Positions 46,461 to 58,720 of a stretch of 64,000 nt of DNA are shown here, in pieces (position 1 is the stretch's first letter; every line of letters starts with the position of its first letter). The notes under the pieces were generated by a model. The model was not told the origin of the DNA. It searched no databases and was given only the letters and a program-made list of their open reading frames with translations. The stretch comes from Marasmius tenuissimus (taxonomy: Eukaryota; Basidiomycota; Agaricomycetes; Agaricales; Marasmiaceae), in contig JAQOTA010000052.1 of assembly GCA_029532415.1 (NCBI GenBank), forward strand, positions 3,534,001 through 3,598,000. The letters are read 5' to 3'. Position numbers and translations under genes: made by a program.

Positions 46461-48036
46461 ATGGCCCCTGCTCCCGGCATTCCTACAGATGTTAATCATG
46501 TGTGCGTACCGTTGCTATTCCGTTTACGCGATTCAGACTCACAACCGTTTAAACTTCAGAGCTGGACCCCTGGTAGGCGTACTCCAATCGAATTGGCAGC
46601 AAGAATTGTAACCAACTTTTGCAGATAATCACATTTATGCTGGGATCGATTTTATATGGCGTGCAGATTTTGCAAGTTTGTCAGTACCAGCGGACCTCTG
46701 CATAGCTTTATACTGATTCAGCGTCATTCTCTAGACACCTACTACATGTCGTTCCCTAAAGACCGGAAGATCGTGAAAACTCTTGTTTACGCCGTCTATC
46801 TTCTCGACACCACACAAACGGTCATATTCTTCCGGGATGCGTATCGAATATTCGCCACTGGTTTTGGTGATATGGCGGCGTTGAGGGCCGCCCACCTCTC
46901 AGGGTTCAGTGTCCCCATATTGACGGGCCTTGGTGCGTTAGCATTCTTGAGTAGAGGCGGGTTTCATGGTCTGACAGGCATGTCATCCGTTCTAGTTAGC
47001 ATCCTGGTGCAGATTTTTTATTGCTACCAGATTCAAGTCATTTCTCGTTCATGGATTCTCCCTGGAATCATCCTGGCGGTGAGTGAGAAGTCAATGTGGT
47101 CTTCCCCTCGATGAAGACTAACGAGTGGATGCGACTACTCAAGATCTCTCTAACTCAATTCGTGGCGTCCATAATCGAAGGCGTCCTTATCTTCAAAATC
47201 AATAATTCCGCCATCCTTCAGGTCATGACCCTCGTTCCTTGCACTGTGCGTCACTCCTGTACTCCGACAGTTCCTTCAAGTGGCTCATGAACCATCCTCA
47301 GATATGGCTTGTCGGAAGTGCGGTTTGCGATACGATAATTGCTGTATCCATGACATACTATGTGGGTTTCGTCAGCTTGTCGCGTACTTTATCTTCCATC
47401 GCTGATCCGGGTGTATGTAGCTCGTCAAAGCCAGCTCTTCATTGAGGGGAAATCACATCATCAGACGTCTAATCCGCCTGGTCATTGAAACCGGCAGCCT
47501 TACAGGTAAGATTTTCTAGCCACACCTTCACCATAACCGTTCCATTCAAATCGTTCCACAGCGTCAGTCGCCATCGTCGATGCCATACTCTTCGTCGGTC
47601 TCCGAAAGTACCCCTACCACATGCTCCCCTCCCGTTGTCTCGCGAAGCTCTACGCCAATACCCTAATGGTCATCCTCAACAGCCGTGTAAGAGTCCAAGG
47701 AAGTCGTGACCAGCCCAAACTCGACCAGGTCTACACCGCCGGGTGGAGCCAAAGTATCGATGTCAGATTTGCTCGGACCCCTACAGGTCGTAGTACAGCA
47801 AACGGTATGACGAACGAAGTTGATTCGCTCGCACCGGGCGAAGGATCTCGGCCTCGACAACCACAGACAATTCAGAAGGTCGTTCAGTTGAAGGATGTTC
47901 GGAACAGTGTAAGATAATTTTCCTCTGTGAAGCCTCCCCCTACTGACTCTGAGCTTTTCAATAGCAGACTGGGGAGATAGGGAAGGCAGACGATGAGCTC
48001 GAGATCCCCAAAAATGTATATCATGATTCGCTATGA
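46461..48036 (+). CDS. DUF6534-type multi-pass membrane protein (copy C)
   Basis: It begins MAPAPGIPTDVNHVAGPL and continues with LYGVQILQ, SFPKDRKIVKTLVYAVYLLD, FSVPILTGL, ISRSWILPGIILA, IWLVGSAVCDTIIAVSMTYY, RRLIRLVIETGSLTASVAIVD and LAKLYANTLMVILNSR, the landmarks of a second DUF6534 subgroup. A charged Gly/Pro-rich tail of about 80 residues follows and ends HDSL. The second coding exon is only 13 bases (46560-46572). One intron (ending at the TTCAAG acceptor before WLMNHPQ) and the one before LVKASSS were set by phase and family pattern. It is clearly more distant from copies A and B than they are from each other. Function is unknown. Confidence 0.78.
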
Positions 48037-49190
48037 AGAACGTTGTTTTGTTTTGCGTTATGCTAGGTCGTATTGCTTTTGATTGGGATTTGATTGGAAT
48101 AAATAAAAGACTGCTTGTAATACCTTAAAGTATTGACATATTGTGTATTATCCTCTATCTAATTGTTTCTTGATGCTGTACCCGCCGAGGTCGTATCAAG
48201 TTCGTATCGTACTTTGGGTAGAGGCTGCTGCCCCCAAGCTGCCCCTGGGAGATAGACTAAAGCTCGCACTGTGCTGATGGAGCGCCGAAGCTGTCGTAGT
48301 GCTCATAAGGACAGCTCAGATCTCACTACAGCCTGAAGTATGCGCTTACTGCCTGCTTGCCAACGCACATCAAAGTCCAGAAGCTCAGTGGGCGCTTATG
48401 GGACCAGCACCGTGGCACGTGCTGTGAGCGGGAATTGCCGAACGAGGTTGAGTCCAGATGACACATTCAATTTGACACCGCTATTCAACACGGCCGTTGT
48501 TACCTTCAAGCAACCACCACAGATTCTGCCGAACTACGTTGTGGCACTTACCTCCTCACAAGAAGGCTTGGAATTGGGTTATACTACACCCTTGATTCAA
48601 GTGAACCAGCGAATAGGTGTGGACCCTCCGAACCCCGAGCTGACGATATCTGCTAACTTCCTACTGCATAGTACTTCGGGGATTCATACAAGCAGTCAAA
48701 CTCTCAAAGGCTTTGGAACGAAAAGCACCGCTATACCTCAAGCATCAGGAGACTTTTTGAACGTAGCATGCGGGATTGCTTGCTCTCAGGAGGTTATTCG
48801 ACACAAACGTAATAATGGACGTGAACGAGAAGACAGAAGGCTCTAGGAGCGAAGAAGCATAACGGAAGCTTGGTGCCACCAGGCCATGAGGTCAACAGCA
48901 CGACAGGAAGCGTGTTTCAGAGGATAATAGGTATAAAAAGAAGGGACTTGCTCCCCCAGCTCGACGTGATCCCCCACGATGAGCCGCCCATGGTCTGGTT
49001 ACTCTGGTCAACCGACTGGCTGGAATTCGGTGAGAGATCCTTCTTAGTCCTATCTTCACGTTACATCTTCTAATCACTTGATCATTCTCCTAGATATCCG
49101 AAACTCGCCAGGGCTCACCGGCGTGAGTTGCGGTCGAAAAACGCCATCAGGTCGATGCTGAACTTCTTTTTTTTCTCTAGTCCCTCGGAA
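48037..49190. other. Intergenic region with one unassigned ORF
   Basis: An intronless ORF at 48340-48846 (168 codons, plus) has a soluble, beta-rich composition (FNTAVVTFKQPPQILPNYVV) faintly like H-type lectin repeats. There is no supporting context, so I do not call it a gene. A TTTTCTCTAG acceptor-like site at 49180 could end a leader intron of the tetraspanin gene. Confidence 0.35.
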
Positions 49191-50569
49191 ATGTTCGAAA
49201 GACCTCCGTCTCGACCTGCCACCTCTCGTTCGGCGAACAACGCCTCGTATCTTGGCGCTCCTCGCATTTCAGGCAACGTTCCATCCTCAGCCCCTTCTTC
49301 GGCACGTAACAGCACGCAAAATATCCCTGGCCTACTGCGTCCTGGAGCCCGAGGTTCGCTCAGCGTCAACTACCTACCCACTAAGTTCTCCGACGCCGTC
49401 GCTTCACCGACCGCCAATCCAAGGCGTAGAGGGGGCAAGGGAAAAGGGGAAGCTCTCAAGGCAGGAGGTGGCACTGACGCTTTCCGAGCTGGCGAGGCGA
49501 GAATGCCTGCTCAGGGTGATGAAGACTACAACGGAGTTTCTACTGGTTGGTTCGGAGGTAAAACAGCCAAACCACGCTCAGGCAAAATCATGCACTGGAA
49601 TCGTTTCAAATGGGTCTTGTTCTGCACCAACACGATGGTACGAGGATCCTGTTTCAGGGTGCGGTTAGTATCTCGTTACTTACCACGACGTCCATACAGC
49701 TCCTGATTTACTCTATGACGATACTCATCATAACGCTCCTTACCTGGTTCAACGTCATTCCGTTCGCGGACATCATTCGCGTCGGTAACCGCACCGAATT
49801 GATCATTTCCACTCTCGTCGCGACTTTGGGCATCATTACGGCTCTCATTGGGTACGCAGGGATTCTCCTGAACAATCGGTCGTTCCTCGCGGTTTACACT
49901 CTCATGACGTGGATCATGTTCATATTCATGCTCGTTCCCGGATATCTCACCTACCGTCGACGTTCCTTCAATCTTGAAGGGAAGATAAACTCTCAATGGT
50001 CGAGGGATCTAGGCGTCTTGGGTCGTCTCCGCATCCAGAACCATCTATCTTGTTGTGGATACTTCTCCCCCTTCGTCGAAGCCACTGTCAGTCAGACATG
50101 TTACGCTCGATCCGTTCTTCCTGGGTGCAAACTCAAGTATATGAACTTTGAGCGTATGGTGTTGAAGAAGTGGTATATAGGAGTGTTCGCTTTGGTTCCG
50201 GCACAGTTGGCGGTGATGATAGCTGGACTGTTGTGTTCGAATCATGTTACGTATAGATTTGGGAAAGGGATGATGCCCAAGGCGTATCAGTTGGATTTGG
50301 GGAGTATGGCGGTGATTATGGATAACTATGCAAAGTACGTTCGATTCCCCCCATATCTCTCGCTTAACTCAGACTGAGTGTTCTCTCCGCGTAGTGAGCT
50401 GACGGAGCAATATGGAGCGGAGGTGGCGTCGAATGCGATCGCTGCTGGTTCGCGCTCGAATTTGCATTCGTCGTTGGGCCACGAATCGATGGCTTCTATG
50501 CCAAATGATGTTGGTGGTTGGAATCGTGGGGCCTCTCCGTCCCCGAGTGTTCTGAACCAGAGACGCTAG
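49191..50569 (+). CDS. Fungal tetraspanin with long N-terminal extension
   Basis: Three exons (49191-49637, 49700-50334, 50395-50569) give 418 residues. A Ser/Pro/Gly-rich cytosolic extension of about 140 residues precedes four membrane helices: one after NRFKWVLFCTNTM, then LIISTLVATLGIITALIGYAG, then MTWIMFIFMLVPGYLT (split here to stay short), and a last one near YIGVFALVPAQLAVMIAG. The large extracellular loop holds the tetraspanin CCG motif (HLSCCGYFSPF) with later Cys residues (SQTCYARS, PGCKL). The C-terminal tail is Ser/Asn-rich. Basidiomycete TSP-type tetraspanins organise membrane domains, and ascomycete relatives are needed for infection structures. No enzymatic function is expected. 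Confidence 0.87.
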
Positions 50570-50971
50570 ACTCCTGTGGGACGGTGGTCCTTTTCATTTT
50601 TGATACTTACGAGCCTCCTTTCTCTTGACACATACTTTGATGTCCGTTTTTACTTGCTACTCTTCTTGACGACCAGAGTATGAATACCTTAGACCTTGCT
50701 AGCATATCACCCTCGAATTCGATACATCTTGAATCACACCAGTAGAACATGGCCGCAAGAACAAACGTGGATAACCTTTCATTGACAAACCGTGCAGAGA
50801 GGCCTCTAAGACTCGAGATAAGATAAGATCTCATACGTCGGCCGGGCCGCAGAATTCCCGATCTCCGAGGCTTGCTTCTTTCATCTCAACCACGACCATC
50901 ATGTGTCCTGACCGCCAGAAAACCGAATTCTGCTCTCACCACTATAGGATCTTCACTCTCACATACATCTC
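50570..50971. other. Intergenic region
   Basis: It holds the tetraspanin 3' flank and the amidohydrolase leader. Nothing further is recognised. Confidence 0.4.
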
Positions 50972-52697
50972 ATGCAGTTGAACTCGCAGCAAGCCACCTC
51001 CGGGCACTCAGACCACAAAATGCGAATTCTCGCTGGCAAAATGTTCAATTCGGACACCATGTCGTTCTCCAAGAATCAACTCATCGTCGTGGACACAGAA
51101 TCTGGGCTGATATTTGATGTTCGTGACTGGGACGAGGGGGAGGAGGAACACTGGAACTCGAATTTCGTCGACCTGCGAAAGACGACCGTTCTTCCTGGGT
51201 TTGTTGATGCGCATGTTCATAGTGAGTCGTTATTCTCGCCGCCTGTTCAGCTCAGTACTGACCGTATTTTTGCTCATTTCTACGTAGTGTTTTTGCATGC
51301 TTACAGCGAGACTTCTTGGGACAACCAGCAAACACAGGAGAGCTATGCCGAGAGAGTGATTCGAGCAACAGTCCATGCGAAGAAAACGTTAATGGCCGGG
51401 TTTACTACTGTGCGGTAAGAGAGACAGTCCCTTCGTCTCCTTAGGGTAACTCATCTCGAACCTTTGAACTAGTGACCTTGGAACGGAAGGGGTTGGTGAC
51501 GCAGATATCGCGCTCAGAAAGTGCCTGTCTGGACCTGACCCTCTGATTCCTGGACCGCGATATTTCTGCGCAAACAAGGCGATTGTTGCAACGGGAAGCT
51601 ATGGTGCGTCGGTGCGCTTTTATTCTCTGCGAGACTATCATACTGATTCGTCTTCCTTTTCGTACTCTATCAGGCCCTAAAAGCTCGATTTATCCCAGTC
51701 AAGAAGGAATCGATAGTGTCGTTGGCGCCGAGGCTGCTGATGGCGTCGACGGATGCATGAAGGCTGTTCGGAAACAGATTGGAACCGGAGCTGATTGGAT
51801 AAAGGTAAGATCGTTATTCTACACGCCCGTTTAAAGTGCTAGCTCAACTGGGTTCAATCCAGATCTACGCCGGTGGGTAGCAACACCAACATCTCCCGTT
51901 CTACCTTCTCAACGTGCCAATGTACAGATTACCGACCAAGATCCCGCATGTTGGATGTCTCCCCTACAACCGCAGCCCGCCTGATACCCACCTTCACCGA
52001 ACCGGAACTCCACGCGATGATCACCACCGCTCATTCGTACGGCGTGAAGATCGCTGCTCACGCAAACACCCTCTCTTCGTTCAAAACCCTACTCTCTCTC
52101 GGTATTGACTCCATCGAACATTGTATCCAAGACCACAACCCCAGAACCCTCACCAACTCCGATTCCAATCTCAGCCCCATCAACGACCTCTTCTCAACCT
52201 GGTCTCGAAACCACCCAAACACCTTCTGGGTGCCCACCCTCGCCGTCTATTACAAGTTCAAACAATACAGAGGCGGCAACGATCCCAAGGCCAACGCAGA
52301 TTGGGATAGAACCGCTGAGATGTTCAAACGCGCTTTAGAGCTCGGATTCGAACGGATCACGTGTGGTGGTGACACGGGTGCTTTTACGCATGGGGAGAAC
52401 GCGCTCGAGATGAAGTTGATGGTCGAATTGGGTGCTGATCCCAAGAAAGTTTTGAGGTGGGCGACGTTGAGTGGGTGGGAGTGTTTGAGGGGGATGCATT
52501 GGGAGACAACGACGACTTCTTCCTCTTCCACTGTTGTTGGGGACAATGATGTGCGGTTTGGGTGTATCAAGAAGGGGTGGGCTGCGGATATCGTTGCGCT
52601 TGACTCTGATGATGTCGAATCGGAGTTTGAGCATGCGGTGGATCGTGTCACTTTCGTGATGAAGGGCGGGAGGATTTACAAAGAGGGAGCTTCGTGA
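50972..52697 (+). CDS. Metal-dependent amidohydrolase (imidazolonepropionase/prolidase-like)
   Basis: Exons 50972-51221, 51288-51414, 51473-51603, 51674-51804, 51863-51872 and 51928-52697 give 472 residues. The binuclear metal site of subtype-I amidohydrolases is complete: LPGFVDAHVH, the lysine of GADWIKIYA (carbamylated in relatives), AAHAN, DSIEHC and CGGDTG. The fifth exon has just ten bases and lies directly after the metal-lysine codon. The protein has no signal peptide and belongs to the fungal group that hydrolyses cyclic amides or dipeptides; relatives include ochratoxin-degrading enzymes, but the substrate cannot be read here. An alternative start at 51020 (MRILAGKMF) would fit family length better than the first ATG. 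Confidence 0.87.
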
Positions 52698-53055
52698 TAG
52701 TTGGAGGTGGCGCTCTGACAACGGAAGTTTGTGGTTTCTAGCGACTATTCTCCTTGTTCGTGTTCTCGCGTATCTCTGACGGCGACCCTGTCTTATTGCA
52801 CCCATAGCGGACAATCACAAGATCCATTCTGTTCCGGGCAGATAGATATACACGAAGTTTTCATCGGATACTGCGATCTCTCTACGTAGGTCGCCACATA
52901 CGCTCTCACGGAGAGCGTTGGAGCGTACCTATTTAATTAGGCCAGAAGGATACCCGCCATGCGTCTCCTGAGTCCTGAACCAAAATATCCTTTCTCCTGT
53001 CCATCTCCATCTTCGCATTATATAGTCTCGAAGCCTCCACTCCAAAGTCGCCACC
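52698..53055. other. Intergenic region
   Basis: A TATATAG box at about 53020 lies 35 bases before the start codon of the broken FAD oxidase, so the promoter may still be intact. Confidence 0.4.
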
Positions 53056-54150
53056 ATGTCCACCATAAGCGAATTCGAAGTCCACAAACAAGCCTTCTCG
53101 GGCGACCTCGTCGTCCCCGGAGACCCCGACTACGAAAGTGCCATCGCACGTTGGGCACTCAACTCCATCCGTCAAGCCCGAATCGTCGCTTTCGTTAAGA
53201 CAGAGAAAGACATCGCCCTATCGATTCGGTACGCCCGGGAGGCGAAGCTACCACTCGCAATTCGTGGCGGAGGACATAGCATCCAGGGCACTTCGTCTGT
53301 CGAAGACGGGCTGGTGGTTGACTTGTCTGGGTACTTTAGAGGTGTTCGCGTTGATACGGAGAGCCGGTTGGCGTTTGTTAAGGGGGGAGCTGTTTGGAGG
53401 GATGTGGATTGTGAGGTTGTCAAGTATGGGTTGGTGGTGGTTGGCGGGACGGTGAATCATGTACATTTCCCTTTATGCTTACGAGGAGGAGGTGTCAGAT
53501 TGAGCTAATTTTGATTGTTGGATAGACGGGTGTTGGAGGGTATGACGTTTCCTCGTTGCCAAAACTAGATTCGCAGTGATAGTCGGTGATTCGGTCGGCA
53601 GATTGACTTTGGGTGGAGGGTTTGGATGGTTGCGAGGTACCCACGGGTTGACTGTGGATAATTGAAGACAGGTACTTGTCTTCCTCTTGTCGATGCACGA
53701 AGTCTCACCTTCGACCAGTTATTCCTAGTACTCGCAGACGGTGGCCAAATTACCGCCGCCGCCGCCGACGACGAAAACAAGGGTCTTCTCTGGGGCATGA
53801 GAGGCGGGGGATGTACATAACTTTGGCGTTTGTACTGAATTCGTCTTCCAACTTCGCCCTCAGCGTCGGAAAGTCTTCCCAGGTGTTCTTTCCTTTTCGA
53901 ACGATGCTCGAGACGATGTTGCTAGGGAAGCCAGTATGGATCGGGATGCGGCAGCTACAGTGAGTGCGGTCCAGGAAGAGGATATGGAGGAGGTATGCAT
54001 CTCGTTGTATTGTGTAGTCGTATGTTGTTTGAGCTCATGTTTCGTCTCTCATATAGCCCATGATCTTGATCCTCTTGGTTTACAATGGCCCGGAGGACGT
54101 AGGAGGAACCGTTTTCAAAGTGTTTCTCCGATCTGGGCTTCGGTCTGCAT
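53056..54150 (+). pseudogene. Broken FAD-linked (berberine-bridge type) oxidase
   Basis: The first exon (53056-53460) encodes a normal PCMH FAD-binding start: LPLAIRGGGHSIQGTS, the flavin-attachment His site, then VVDLSGYFRGVRVD. A 14-base exon (53526-53539) and [20 protein letters not shown] follow. Then the frame meets TGA at 53663-53665, inside a segment that otherwise continues as LVLADGGQIT and LLWGMRGGG. A second lesion, one extra base near 53813-53817, shifts the frame before NFGVCTEFVFQLRPQ. Homology is still visible to about 54,150 (ILLVYNGPED), but the C-terminal BBE-like domain is missing. Intact relatives oxidise sugars or alkaloids and are about 480 residues. Two independent lesions plus truncation argue for a true pseudogene rather than a sequencing slip. 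Confidence 0.8.
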
Positions 54151-54490
54151 TGAGAGCGTCTGCGAATATGCTCTATTGCAACGTTTGGTGTCAGGCGTTA
54201 ATTTCCGGCAATGCCCGAACGGTCCGGGATTGTTTAGTACCAGTTTGGTCGACTCACCCTTCTCGCCTTGCTTCTCACTACACCACGGCCCCCTGCGCCA
54301 TAATTTCTCTCGCGAGTTGCATCTGTCCTCTTCTCATCATGCTTCAGTACTATGGATACGTCACTCTTTCGAACCAAGGGCCAAGGAACTACCGGAACCC
54401 CGAATCAGGAGTTATTCGGATTTCGCACCCCACGCCTGTATATAAGAAAGCCGTAAGAGAGGCAGGTCACCAGATAGCAAGTCCTTCATC
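54151..54490. other. Spacer between pseudogene and deacetylase
   Basis: It may contain decayed 3' coding sequence of the FAD oxidase. A TATATAAG box at about 54439 lies 45-50 bases before the deacetylase start. Confidence 0.45.
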
Positions 54491-56190
54491 ATGCAATCAA
54501 GCAAACCGAAACGAGTCCTGATTGGATTTGGGGTCGATGTCGATGCAGTAGCTGGCTGGTGAGCACTATTTTACTGATGTCCTACTCAGACTAACGAAGT
54601 CTCTCGTAGGGTAGGATCGTCTGGTGGGGGAAAATCCCCAGGCTTAGCAGATATCTCTAGGGTGTGCTTCAATTACTGGGCTCTCATAAACTCGCGAGCT
54701 CATATGCTGGGCTACCTTGACAGGGAGTGTTCGCAGGAGAAGTAGGCGTTCCTCGTCTATTGAAGTTGTTCAAGAAATACGGGATTACGACGACCTGGTT
54801 CATTCCCGGTGAGAGCCCCTTGCTGATGGAGACTCCTTCCGATTATGCAACTCATGCTCGTTGTAGGCCATAGTCTTGAAACTTTTCCCGAGCAGATGGT
54901 AGCTGTGAGAGATGCCGGGCATGAAATGTGCGTTCTCGCCGATTATCGTACCGGTTCGCGCATCTTAGGTCAATCAATTCAGTGGACTTCACGGGTATTC
55001 TCACGAGGCGAGCAGAATTCCTAGTTTCAATGACTTCTGTGTCACTCAAGTGATGTTCAGAATCAAACGTCGTTGACCCTTCAACAACAATCGGATATTC
55101 TCGACCACACCTATGACCTGCTAACAGCTTTCAATAAAGGTGTTCCACCAAAGGTACGGGTCATTGAATTTAGGTGATCTTGGCTTATCGGTATGCCGCT
55201 AGGGAAATGTCGCACCATCGTGGGAAGTAAGCAAAGAACATGTCAACCTCTTGCTGGACAAAGGCGTCGAGTATGGTGAGCTCATATTCTCTCACACATG
55301 ACTCTTAGGAAACCCATTCGATTATATCCGATAGATCACTCGAGCATGGCACATGAGTTAGTTTGTTTGATTTCTCTGCGCGGTCGATATTGCGTGTCTA
55401 AAGCCCCTGAAGCTGCCAGGCATATTACATGCGAGATGAAGACAAATGGTCGAATATTGATTACACAAAGTCCGCATCAAGTTGGATGCAGCCGCTTGTA
55501 AAGGGGAAGGAGACAGGCCTCGGTGAACCCGTTTATTCTTGGTTTGTATGGCCGTCGATTCACGCTTGGAGTCTCAGTTCAAATCCCGGCGAACTGGTAT
55601 CTCGATGACTACCCTCCAATGATGTTCGTGAACACAACGGCTTGACCGGTACTGAATTGATTTTGACCCGTCGTTCGATAGGTTCATCAAGTCGAAGCCC
55701 AATTCACACGGATTCGTATGTGGTTGCTACAGTCCTCGCGATCCTCTCTCCTCACAGCCTTTGACGTATGACAGGTCAATCCCCGGGACATCGAAGAGCT
55801 GTGGAAGGACATGTTCACGTATTGCTATCGGTATGCCTTATTTTGCTGCCTGTGTTCTTTGGTTGAGATTGGGGCCCCCATATAGTGAGGAAGATGAGTT
55901 CATTTTCCCAATAACCATCCATCCAGACGTCAGTGGGTAAGTTTCGCGGCTGGTACGGATTATTCCTAAATCTCATCGCTAAAGCAACCCATCTAGACGT
56001 CCTCAAGTTCTGCTGATGCTCGTGAGTCCTCACCTTCTCGATGTGTGGAATGAACACTTCTGACACCGTCGTTTCGACATAGGAGCGCTTCATCGAATGG
56101 GTCAATGGCCACGAAGGCGTCCATTGGGTTCCTATGATACAGATGGCTAACGAATTTAAAAGAAAAGAATCCTGTGAAGGCCGGTGCTAA
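54491..56190 (+). CDS. Polysaccharide (NodB-type) deacetylase, intracellular PgdA-like
   Basis: About twelve exons encode a NodB-fold metal enzyme. It opens [20 protein letters not shown] with the metal Asp motif, then [24 protein letters not shown] with the two metal His residues, [38 protein letters not shown] and [18 protein letters not shown]. No signal peptide is visible, as in bacterial PgdA-like and fungal imidase-like deacetylases, so the substrate may be a small cyclic amide or an intracellular polymer rather than chitin. The intron at 55008-55060 has a GC donor (GAG|gcgagc); without it the conserved YSHEN junction is lost. The junction before FIKSK uses AT|gttcgt. Both choices were fixed by family pattern and phase. 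Confidence 0.85.
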
Positions 56191-56737
56191 GATGCCGAAG
56201 TCGTGAACGGCGAAGGCGGGGGCGGAGCCCCATGAATTTTAAGTCTGTGTACTTGTACCACTCGAATCAAAGACTCGTAACCCTGCTATAGGATACGATG
56301 GCGTTATCAGAACCTGAGAGCGACTGGAGCCCCTGGGTTGCACTCTATGAGGACATCATTGATGTTATTACATATTGGTATGGTGTCTGTTGGAACGTGA
56401 TGCAGAAATACACATATCGATAACAATACTGGCGGTACAAAAGTGGTTCGGTATGCGAAGTGTGGGGTGTACTGTAAAGATCTAAGGACACTGAGTGCGA
56501 TGGAAGAGAGCCGTGAACAAAAGTCATTATGCAGGAATGAGAGGTGAAAATGGTAATGACAGTGGATTGCGCAGAAGCAGCCCATGAGTGAACACCAGAT
56601 GAGGGGGAAGGGGTGAAGAGGGTTGTATATGTTGACCATGAAAAGCGACGTGAAAATGTAAGGTAGAGGAAAATAGTCCAGTCGTTGCGGGGCAGCGGAA
56701 AAACTTGCACAAAAAACCGACCTTCGTGTCACCAAGT
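56191..56737. other. Convergent 3' region with repeat shared with 59.2-59.4 kb
   Basis: The right half is the 3' flank of the minus-strand gene ending at 56738 and carries a segment similar to the 3' flank of the next gene (listed as repeats). ORFs here are shadows. Confidence 0.5.
56395..56590 (-). repeat. 3'-flank repeat, copy 1
   Basis: It is collinear with 59195-59390. Shared blocks include GATGCAGAAATACACATAT versus GATACAGAAGTATACATAT, GGCGGTACAAAAG versus GGTGGTACGAAAG, and GCGCAGAAGCAGCCCATG versus ATGCAGAAGCGGTCCATG. Each lies about 150-350 bases after the stop of a minus-strand gene. Confidence 0.75.
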
Positions 56738-58720
56738 TCATCGTGAGAGAGAGAAAAGGGCCCTCCATCCAGTTGAGCCGAACCGACTCTTCTTCTTTCC
56801 ACCCATGCCCTGGTTCTCCTTATCCATCGATGCCTCCTCCTCCAACCCCGTCACCTGCAGCTCTCCCGTCGTCCTCATCTCCTTCGTTGAACCCAACGAC
56901 CTCGCCAGCACCTTGTCTTTGGGCACCGTATCCTTCAATGGCATGTCAACTTTTGACCTTGTCTCGCCGGGTTCTAACGAGGGCTGGACCGACTGCGCAA
57001 ACGTATCCACATGCTTCTTCCCTATTCCCCCAATCTCACCGGACCCTTCAGAACTGGAAGGTTGCACGAGGGTGATGGGCGATGACCATGTCGAGGGTAT
57101 ATCTCTTGCGGTCGAGAGCGACTCTGAGTGCTCGCGATATTCATCGACAATACGCTGTGCACCTGAAGGACCCAATGCCGCTGTGCAAGACTCAGGCTCA
57201 GGCTCGGGTACCAGTACTCCATCATCGCTCTGTGCTCGCCAAGCTGAGTCGAGGGAAGAAGAGGAGGAAGAATGAGGATCAGATGCCTCACTTCGCGATG
57301 CAGACCCAGAATAAGACTGGCGGTGGTGAGGGATACTGGGATGATGTTGGGTTCCAGAAGCAAATTGACCACTTATCGCAGGAAAACCGAGCCTCCCTTG
57401 ACCACCGAAAACATCGTCTCCGCCGATACCCCCACCACCTTTGCCACCACCTTTGCCACCACCTTTGCCACCACTCCCACCACCTTTACCGCCACTCCCG
57501 CCCCTACCACCCTTGCTACTATCTCGATCCTCGCGGCGGCTACTTGGGGTGCGTGTATTGGCTGCTTCTTTTTCCTCATACCATAATCTCTCGAGCATCG
57601 TGACCGCTAGGTAGAACCGGTGAAGAGCTTTGGTCATTTCTTCCACTTTCTCTCCGTCGAAACCAGACAACTCCAGACCACGTCGCAGTTCCGACTTGCA
57701 TAGGGAAGAATCTGTGGACGTTGCCTCAGAGCGAAGTAGATCCTCGGGGCACTGAGCCATGGTGGGGGTAACTGCGCCTTCCTGCCACTCTCCTAGGGTT
57801 ATGATAGCGTTTAACGCGGCAGCGAACGGGGAAACGTGGGACCGAAATTTCGGGGATATTTGAAGACGCAGGGAACGGTGTGTGTCGGGGTGTTGGACCA
57901 GGTAAAAATCATTGATGGCTCCCGCCCGCTGGATCGACGCAAGTTAGTATCCTTGTTTCGGAAAGACGAAGAAGGACGGACAAAATTGGACCCCTCGGTT
58001 GAGCGTAGACGAAGCCACGGGCTATCTCCTGCTTCATCACCAACGTTTTCCATCTTCTGCTCGAGCGTCATCCGCCCCGTGTCCACTGCCAAAATTTCCC
58101 CCATCCGTTGATGGAGATACGATGTCATGTCGCGAAGTTGCGCAACGTCTGGGAGGAAGAGCAGAAGGTGGCCGTCAAAGAGGTGACGAACATGGACACT
58201 GACTAAGGGAGCGTGAGTTTAGCGGTAATTCGAGATCACTATAGACATACGCGGTATAAGAAATAACCGACTATGGACGGAAAACGTCCCCGGAGCCATA
58301 CCCATGACATATTCATACAGTTGGAGCTAGTGAGAGATGTGAGAGTCTTAGCGATAACGAGGGAAGAAAATAACACACCTGCTCCCGGTTATTGCCCTCG
58401 TTTTGAGGAAGCAGGAGGTGGGTGAATCGTACTAGCGATTTCATTACTGGGATCATGCGGGTGATGGGGCAGAAAAGCATTGCCTTCAAAAACAACCAAA
58501 CTGCCAAACGATGCCGGTTCCCAGGGAATGAACCGTCGCCGGTCGTATCCTTCTCCGTAAAGTCGCCACCGTCTGGGAGGTCATCGACAGACTGTATGAA
58601 CGTGACGAGTGATTGTAAGCAAGGCGTGCCGTTATCCAACCGTTTGAGTTCGTGGAAAAGCTCTTCTACGGTCGGATCGTCGAAATCGAGAAAAGAGGAG
58701 GAGAGGTCGTTAGGAGACAT
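56738..58720 (-). CDS. Uncharacterised protein with Gly-Lys repeat region
   Basis: Four exons (58379-58720, 58251-58326, 58041-58202, 56738-57918) give 586 residues. The N-terminal 240 residues are folded-looking and helical (LAVWLFLKAMLFCPITRM, VHVRHLFDGHLLLFLPDVA, RMGEILAVDTGRMTLEQKM). A second helical patch (MTKALHRFYLAVTMLERLWY) follows, then a Gly/Lys repeat, then a long Ser/Glu-rich disordered tail ending in a basic patch (GKKKSRFGSTGWRALFSLS). I do not recognise the family. The exon-3 donor could also be three bases earlier with a different acceptor. The start MSPNDLSSSFLDFDD was chosen as the first ATG of the open frame. Divergent shadow ORFs on the plus strand reflect its skewed composition. 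Confidence 0.65.
57431..57505 (-). repeat. 12-base minisatellite encoding Gly-Gly-Lys-Gly units
   Basis: Tandem imperfect copies of a CCACCACCTTTG unit on the plus strand translate on the minus strand to repeated GGKG. The repeat stays in frame and probably varies in length between strains. Confidence 0.85.

Noticed and set aside
48340..48846. 168-codon ORF with faint lectin-like pattern
   Set aside because: Similarity rests on a single short stretch; no signal peptide or splice support.
57082..57603. Plus-strand His/Arg-rich ORFs opposite the Gly-Lys gene
   Set aside because: They mirror the minisatellite and skewed codons of the minus-strand gene.
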